Origin: Jaltomata sinuosa
Taxonomy: Eukaryota > Streptophyta > Magnoliopsida > Solanales > Solanaceae
Direction: 5' to 3'
Length of the DNA stretch: 64,000 bases
Assembly (NCBI GenBank): GCA_003996215.1
Contig: QJPP01000002.1
Location: 62,001 to 126,000, forward strand
Shown here: positions 57,753 through 64,000 of the stretch, piece by piece
Layout of the letters: the number at the start of each line of letters is the position of its first letter
How positions within the stretch are numbered: position 1 is the stretch's first letter
Notes under the pieces: model-generated
What the model saw: only the letters and a program-made list of their open reading frames with translations
The model's database searches: none
Told to the model about the DNA's origin: nothing
Program-made: the position numbers and the translations under genes

Positions 57753-60033
57753 ATGGATTATGATCACTTGAAGGAGATAAAGGCTTTCAATGATACAAAA
57801 GCCGGTGTTAAGGGGCTAGTTGATGCTGGAATTGTGGAGATTCCAAGAATTTTCATTAGGCCATCTCATGAACTTGCTGAGGAGTTGAATATGTGCAAAT
57901 CAATTCTACAGGTTCCAGTGGTGGATCTCAGTGGCATAGAAGTTGAAGATCGGCGTAAGAAGATTGTTGATGAAATAAGGGAAGCATCTGAGAAATGGGG
58001 CCTTTTCCGACTGATAAATCATGGAGTTCCTTCAAGTGTTTTGGAAGGAATGATCGATGGGACTCGTAAATTTCACGAACAAGATGTTGAAGTGAAGAAA
58101 GACTACCATTCTTCTGATCTAACCAGACAAGTTAGATATGAAAGCAATTTTCATGTGTGCAAAACAAAAGGAAGGACTGCATACTGGAAGGATACATTGT
58201 ACATCTCTGGTCACATTGAACCTGAAGAAATACCACCAGTTTGCAGGTAACTCTGTATTTTCTGCACTTGAATTTCAATTCTAGATCTGTCCTGTTTGAT
58301 GCATACGGGGTGTTGAAGTTTTAGCATTAAATCTTCAGATTTATTGATTAGAGGTCACTGCCTCAGTATAGTGGTCTATCGTCATTTCTAGTTGATATTT
58401 GGATAGGTGTTGCCCATGGCGGATCTAGAGTAGAAAATCACTTATCAATCCTACACTCCTTTCTTCTATGTCTAGTGGAGCTATTCCCAAGACAGCGTGA
58501 GAGCTGTGAGGACCTTATTTGACATGCTTTTTTCCTTCCAAAGCAAATAATCACTCTTGTAGCTTATTGCGCTCGATCTTGTTTGGATGGTTGTTCCCTA
58601 TTGTATTGTATGGTTAATTTAAATATAATGGTTCTTTCGATTTGTTACTTATATTTTTATCTTTAAATCCATTATGTAACGATGAAAAATCTCATTTTAT
58701 ATAACGATTGATTTGGTGTATCTCGTTGTTAAGTTAATTTTTTGTCTAATTTTATGTTTGCTTATTATCTAATAATCCTATTTTATTCTTTACACTATCT
58801 TATAATATATATTTCTACCCCATACCCTATTTTTCTTGTAGGTTTATCCTTCAAATTGCTGATGTGTGGCATTATGTAACGACGAAAAACGATAAATCTA
58901 TCCAAACATTGTGTTCATCAAAGCAATATAGTACAGTACAATACAATATGATACATTATGAAACAATATGTAACAACCATCCAAACAAGGTGTAACGGGT
59001 CAAGGAAACCTAGCACCTTTTGCCCAAACCTTACATATAAATGAAGAAATTCAATTAATATTTGACTGTGAATCAAGTTATTATTGCATATTAACTTGAG
59101 GTCGATATAGAAACCTATAAACTTCAAATCTTGGATCCGCATCTGGGTGCTACTTAAGATCAGAATTATTCATAGAGATGCTCCGCTCAACCTTTCCCTC
59201 TTGTAGAATCTAGAGAAGTGATACTGTACTTTGAAATCATTAGGTACAGGGGATTCCAACTCCATCTAGGTGTTTCTGCTTCAGCAGCATTCTGAAAATT
59301 TTCTTTCAGTAAAGGACACAATTGTTTGACATGTTCTCTTTATGCTATTTTGTAACTCCGCGTAATCTCTGATCTTTTCCTAATGTACAGGGAAACATCC
59401 CTTGAGTACATAAATCATGTCACAAAACTAGGGGACACTCTTCTGGGTATACTAGCAGAAGCACTTGGGCTAAGACAAGACCACTTGAAAGCCATCGAAT
59501 GTGACAAAGAACAAGAGTTGGTATGCCATTACTACCCACCATGCCCACAGCCAGAGCTAACTCTTGGTACCACTAAGCATACGGATCCTTCTTTCCTTAC
59601 CATTCTTCTTCAAGATCAAAGTGGTGGACTCCAAGTCATGCGTGATAACCAATGGGCCGATGTTGCACCGATTGAACATGGTTTTGTTGTTAATATTGGT
59701 GACCTACTTCAGGTTCGCAACAAAACACAACTTTTTGTTCTCATTTTTTCACAAATTGTTACTCATCTCAATCTGATGTTGTAACAGATACTATCAAATG
59801 ACAAGTTTGTAAGTGCAACTCATAGAGTTGTAGCAAAAAAAGTAGGACCAAGGATCTCAGTGGCATGCTTCTTCAGGGGAGGTTCTACACCTCCAAAGAT
59901 ATATGGTCCAATCAAAGCGCTCATATCAGAAGAAAACCCCCCACTATATAAAGAATTCCTAGTAGCTGATTATGTTGCTAAATTTTTCTCCAGGCCTCCT
60001 GATAAGACTGGTCTTGATCTTTTCAGATTGTGA
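57753..60033 (+). CDS. 2-oxoglutarate/Fe(II)-dependent dioxygenase, second subfamily (ODD10)
   Basis: Exons 57753-58246, 59391-59712 and 59788-60033 encode 353 residues from MDYDHLKEIKAFNDTKAG. Iron ligands are H228, D230 (HTDPSF) and H284 (ATHRV); the 2-oxoglutarate motif is R294/S296. Differences from its sisters lie in usually conserved places: AFNDTK for AFDDTK, WGLFRLINHGVP for WGLFQLINHGVP, KDYHSSD for KEYYSSD, HYYPPCP for HYYPACP and SRPPDKT for SKPLDKT. The exon-2 acceptor is 'gtacag|G' where others have 'gtccag|G'. Intron 1 (1144 bp) carries a MITE. All catalytic residues are present, so I call it functional, with possible shift of substrate. Confidence 0.9.
58578..58989. mobile_element. 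MITE in ODD10 intron 1 (CTTGTTTGGATGGTTGTT ends)
   Basis: The left end CTTGTTTGGATGGTTGTT is the reverse complement of the right end AACAACCATCCAAACAAG. The interior has 'tatgtaacgatgaaaa' and 'tatgtaacgacgaaaa' repeats and no coding frame. The corresponding DNA is absent from intron 1 of ODD6 and ODD7. Target duplication unclear. Confidence 0.75.
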
Positions 60034-60960
60034 AGAGAAACCGAGCACCATGTAGCCAAGCAGCAGCGAAATCACCATAAACCATCAGAAAAGACTATCA
60101 TCATTCAGACAGAACAAGTCAGAGTTTGTGATTCGCTGTACAATAATGTTTTCTTTACAATGTCTTTCTTATTCTGCTGTTTATTTTCAGATTAAGGGAT
60201 AAATCTCAAGAACATACTCCATTATGTATCCTTTGTTTTGTTCACCCTTTCCTCTAATAATGTATGCACTATCATCCCCTTTTAGCGAAATTGGATCAGT
60301 TTCGTATGAGATCCATTGGATCTTTCAAGTGATCACTATTCATTGTTGTCTCAATTAGCCAATGATCATTTCCAGGATACAATTAATAGTGCTTTAGAAT
60401 TGCAGCCTTTTTTTCCAGTCAACCTATCATTGTTTATTTTTAATCATCTCCTTTGCTTGCACTTGTAACCGTGAAGATCACAGGCACTTATGTTTTCTGT
60501 TTTTCGCGCCAGTGGTTTGCCTTATTCCTCTTAAATATATGAGTTGAGGATGGTTTTCTACCTCAATCTGTTCTTCAAAAGCCGTCACATACCATCTCCG
60601 CATTAGCAGCTATTGCCAGATATCCACAAGACATTATCATATCTTAAACCTCATTATCGTGAAGAGGAAATTGCTTAAATATCTGCGGTGGTTGCAGAAA
60701 AAGAGTGAATAGTTCATACACTCTTTTTAAGCCCACATAGAACTTGTTCATACAAAAGTAAAATAATCAAAAAATTCTGGGTTTGGGATGAAGGAATCAT
60801 GTCAAGAGATCAAAGATTTCTCATAGTTATGGACTATGGTTACATGATGAGATCAAGAAACAGCTTGAAGGACGAGTCAGTGTGGGAGCAATTATTGCTA
60901 GCACTAGTAATACTGATATGGAGCTCAATCATTTCTACCTTGAATGATGATTGATTTTAT
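60034..60960. other. ODD10 3' UTR and conserved downstream block
   Basis: Colinear with 44593-45354 after ODD8, including 'gttcatacaaaagtaaaata', 'aatcatgtcaagagatcaaa' and 'tatggagctcaatcatttct'. Marks the duplication unit. No gene. Confidence 0.75.
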
Positions 60961-61905
60961 GGAAAAGGGCTAAAAATAACCCTTAAACTATCAATTATGT
61001 GCGAACTCCATGGTATTCTGCTGGAATTTCACTTCTTTTATTGCTTTTTCCATCTTCTCGTATTTTGGGTATTTTCAAAATATATTATTCTTGTGTCAAG
61101 ATATTCAAATTTTAATTCTGTATTAAAATGCGGCAAAATATTGAATAGTTTTGAAAGAGTGACTAAATATTTGCCCATTATTTCCAATAGATAGGCCATT
61201 TGAGATGCATGTCCTCACCGTAAGAATTTTATGAGGCAGCCTGTTTTGACACCGCCATTACTCTGTACCCATCTTTTTAAAACTTTTGCACATATACGTA
61301 TGAGTGAAGTTCATGCATTTCTACCTGAAGTTCAGGCAGAAATGGTTGGCCTTCAGTCATTTTTGCCTGAACTTCAGCCATATATGACTGAATTCAGGAC
61401 AAAGACTGACCTATTCAGGCCAAAGACTGACCTTCAGCCATAGTTCAAGCAAAAAAAGGTTGAAGTCGGGCAGAAATGACTGAACCTCTGCCATAGTTCC
61501 AACAAAAAATGGTTGAAGTCACGCAAAAATGAATGAACTTTAGCTATACAGAAATGGCAAAACTTCAGCAATATGTGTCTGAGGTTATATGGTAAGGAAG
61601 ACTGAATTTCAGCTATATGTGCCTGAACTTCAGTCATATGAAACTTCAAATATTGTATCTGAAGTTAGACTTTGTCAAGACTAACTTCAGCCACCGTATA
61701 GTTTGAAGTTGCAAGGCAAAAAAGACTGAATTTCAGCTATATGTGTCTGAACTTTATGAAACTTCAAATATTGTATCTGAAGTTAGACTTTGTCAAGACT
61801 AACTTTAGACACCGTATTGTCGGAAGTTGCCTGAAATGGATACACGTGCAGAGAAAAATTTAAAAGCGGGCAAAAGTAAATGACGGTGTCAAAATCACTT
61901 ATTTC
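60961..61905. mobile_element. Repeat element replacing the front of the ODD11 relic
   Basis: Starts 'ggaaaagggctaaaaataac', as does the repeat before ODD9 (about 45355). From about 61300 it consists of alternating 'tgaacttcag' and 'ctgaagtt' words. Its right boundary abuts 'acttatttcagtttgg', which is ODD5 intron 2 sequence. Termini and class not resolved. Confidence 0.55.
61598..61845. repeat. 124-bp tandem repeat, two units
   Basis: Units start at 61598 and 61722 with AAGACTGAATTTCAGCTATA; both contain 'cttcaaatattgtatctgaa' and 'tagactttgtcaagactaac'. Unit 2 lacks a few bases near 'gaacttcagtcatatgaaac'. Confidence 0.85.
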
Positions 61906-61923
61906 AGTTTGGTTTTGTAACAG

Positions 61924-62127
61924 ATCCTATCAAATGACAAGTTTGTGAGTGCTAATCATAGAGTTTTAGCAAACGGGGTAGGACCAGGAATGTCAGTGCC
62001 ATGCTTCTTCAATGGTTGTTTTGCACATCCAAAGATGTATGGTCTCATCAATGATCTAACTGATTACATTGCTAAGTTTATGTCCAGACTACTTGGTAAG
62101 TCTTCCCTTGACCTTTTCAGACTGTGA
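61924..62127 (+). pseudogene. Relic of an ODD5-type dioxygenase: third exon only (ODD11)
   Basis: The exon-3 acceptor (ttttgtaacag) and the frame ILSNDKFVSANHRV are intact and end at TGA 62125-62127. Exons 1 and 2 are missing: breakage is in intron 2, where a repeat element begins. GPGMSVPCF replaces GPRMSVACF, so the 2-oxoglutarate-binding Arg is lost. A deletion removes about 14 residues around SEENPPVYKEF. Still followed by the ODD5-type 3' UTR and spacer. Non-functional. Confidence 0.9.
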
Positions 62128-62916
62128 AGAGAGACCAAGAGCTCCGTTACCAAGCAGCGACGAACATCATCAGTATAGTCCTTCTTAAAACTTAATACTT
62201 TAAAGTTAGTTATTGTCTGTACAATAATGTTTTACACATGAGTACTGGATTAGCCAAGAGCATCTTTGTTATTCCTGTTTTTATCTTCAAATGAATATGA
62301 TTTATCTCATTCATTTTTGTTCTTTTTGTCTATTCTCATCTCAAAAATAATCTAACGTAGTATCATCAGGTCATGTTTCGATTCCCATTAACCTAACACT
62401 TTACTAATTTTCCAAAGAACATCATAACACTTATTTATGCTGAACGATTTCTTATTTAATAATTTCGTTCCTTTCTTATACTCACAGAGGATGCTTGATG
62501 CCTCTGGAGGAATATGCAGGCATATTCAATAAAATAGCAGGCATTTGGTTTTAGATATTTTAGGATGTCTAACATTTAATCTGCACATTTTCTGTTTTCA
62601 AATGGCTATTGCTTGTGCATTTTTTTAAAATAATCCAACAGGCTTTGCCAAAAGTCCTATGTGGCCATGGGGGCATTTATGGTTTTTTTTGCAAAATGTC
62701 CACCTAACTTCATTATTTTATAGTCATACATAAACAATATGAAGAAAACAATAGTAAAAAAAAGTAGTAGTTTATAAAATTCTAGGACAAAGTGATACCC
62801 CAGATCTGCAGTCTTAACTTAAACTAATTATAAAGATATATGTTTCATCTGAATATTCAAGAGTTGACCTTCTTGAAATTAAGAAGAAAATATATCCAGC
62901 ATTGAAGAGTGTCAAG
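62128..62916. other. ODD11 3' UTR and ODD12 promoter
   Basis: Third copy of the spacer seen at 16194-17017 and 56958-57752; the downstream end also matches the ODD8 proximal promoter, including TATAAAG at 62829-62835. No gene. Confidence 0.8.
62829..62835 (+). promoter_or_regulatory. Candidate TATA box of ODD12
   Basis: TATAAAG, 82 bases before the first ATG (62917); same motif and context as ODD8. Confidence 0.35.
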
Positions 62917-64000
62917 ATGAATTTAACAATGGATTATGATCACTTGAAGGAGATAAAGGCTTTAGATGATACAAAAGCCGGTGTTAAGGGACTAGTTGAT
63001 GCTGGAATTGTGGAGATTCCAACAATTTTCATTAGGCCATCTCATGAACTTGCTGAGGAGTTGAATATGTGCAAGTCAACTCTACAGGTTCCAGTGGTGG
63101 ATCTCAGTGGCATAGAAGTTGAAGATCGGCGTAAGAAGATTGTTGATGAAATAAGGGAAGCATCCGAGAAATGGGGCCTTTTCCAACTGATAAATCATGG
63201 AGTTCCTTCAAGTGTTTTGGAAGTAATGATCGACGGGACTCGTAAATTTCATGAACAAAATGTTGAAGTGAAGAAAGAGTACTATTCATCTGATCCAGCA
63301 AGACGAGTTAGATATGATAGCAGTCTTCATGTGTACAAAACAAAAGGAAGGACTGCAAGCTGGAAGGATACGTTGCGCATCTCTGGGCTAGTTTCTGGTC
63401 ACAATATTGAACCTGAAGAAATACCAGCAGTTTGCAGGTAACTATGTATTTTATGCACTTGAATTTCAATTCTAGATCTGTCCTGTTTGATGCATACTGG
63501 GTGTTGAATTTTTTGCATTAAAACTTCAGATTTATTAATTAGAGGTCAGTATAGTGGTCTATCTTCATTTCTTGTTGATATGTGGATAGGTGTTACTGGT
63601 GGCAGATCTAGAGTATAACTTAAGGGGTCATAGTGGTCTATATATATATTAAGAAATTCATAGAGACGTTCAGCTAAACCTTGCCCTCATGTAGCATCTA
63701 AAGAAGTGATACTGCATTCTGAAATCATTAGGTACAGAGGATTCCAACTCCATCTAGGTGATTCTGCTTCCGCAGCATTCTGAAAATTTTCTCTCAGGAA
63801 AGTGAAAAATTGTTTGTCATCTCTCGGGCTAAAGCCAAACCACAAATTGTCACTCTTCTCAATCTGATTCGTAACAGATCTTATCAAATGACAAGTTTGT
63901 AAGTGCAATTCGTAGAGTTGTAGTGAAAAGGTAGGACCAAGGATTTTCAGTGACATGCTTCTTCAATGGTCTTTTAGCACCTCCAAAGATCTTTGGTCCA
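62917..64000 (+). pseudogene. Second-subfamily dioxygenase pseudogene, 3' end outside the window (ODD12)
   Basis: Exon 1 (62917-63437) is intact and would encode 173 residues (MNLTMDYDHLKEIKALDDTK, WGLFQLINHGVP, EYYSSD). Exon 2 is almost entirely deleted: only about 22 bases remain near 63824-63843 ('ctcgggctaaagccaaacca'), fused directly to the end of intron 2. HxD is therefore gone. Exon 3 starts at 63878 (ILSNDKFVSA) but has AIRRV where relatives have xxHRV, losing the third iron ligand. One missing A in 'gtgaaaaggtaggacc' shifts the frame to an immediate stop. An extra T follows in 'ggattttcagtg'. IPTIFIRP replaces IPRIFIRP in exon 1. Cannot make an enzyme. Confidence 0.92.

Noticed and set aside
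63687..63956. Minus-strand 89-codon frame in ODD12
   Set aside because: Antisense to the damaged exon 2/3 region of a clear pseudogene.

Overview
This window is plant nuclear DNA, almost certainly from a Solanaceae genome. The genes have spliced exons with GT-AG or GC-AG introns, the intergenic DNA is AT-rich, and the mobile elements are of types common in that family: an RTE LINE and its TTG-tailed short derivatives, Stowaway, hAT and Mutator-like miniatures, a Sirevirus-like Copia element and a very long solo LTR. I cannot name the species from sequence alone.

The gene content is one tandem array, all on the + strand, of 2-oxoglutarate/Fe(II)-dependent dioxygenases of the 'ACC oxidase homolog' type. 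This is the clade of specialised-metabolism hydroxylases that contains tomato E8, vindoline-pathway D4H and steroidal-glycoalkaloid hydroxylases. I label the members ODD1 to ODD12 by position. ODD1 (5' end outside the window), ODD2, ODD3, ODD4, ODD5, ODD6, ODD7, ODD8 and ODD10 read as intact three-exon genes. ODD9 and ODD11 are isolated third-exon relics. ODD12 is a pseudogene that runs off the right edge. Every intact gene has a phase-2 first intron and a phase-0 second intron, a second exon of exactly 322 bases, the HxD...H iron ligands and the RxS 2-oxoglutarate motif.

Layout: 1-7004 holds ODD1-3 (first subfamily: FYSRD, NWRDTL, HTDxGF). 7005-11109 is an intergenic block with several miniature elements. 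11110-13043 is ODD4, the most divergent first-type gene. 13417-13998 is a long-TIR miniature element. 14282-18578 is the ODD5-ODD6 pair (second subfamily: YYS.D, RIFIRP, third exon starting ILSNDKF). 21885-23758 is ODD7. 23919-41225 is a 17-kb transposon block (hAT, a related LTR carrying a young gag-only retrotransposon, an RTE LINE inside a TIR element, and a tandem 2.3-kb duplication). 41333-44592 is ODD8. 45656-57000 is the ODD9 relic, whose 3' UTR is split by an 11-kb Copia-type element that itself carries a 4.8-kb solo LTR. 57753-60033 is ODD10. 61924-62127 is the ODD11 relic. 62917-64000 is the ODD12 pseudogene.

The array grew by repeated local duplication. An ODD5-like plus ODD6-like pair appears to be the ancestral unit: each relic (ODD9, ODD11) is an ODD5-type third exon followed by the same 3' UTR and spacer that separates ODD5 from ODD6, and then by an ODD6-type gene. 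The enzymes probably hydroxylate or otherwise oxidise small specialised metabolites in the cytosol. Their substrates cannot be read from the sequence. No RNA gene, CRISPR array or bacterial-type feature was found.
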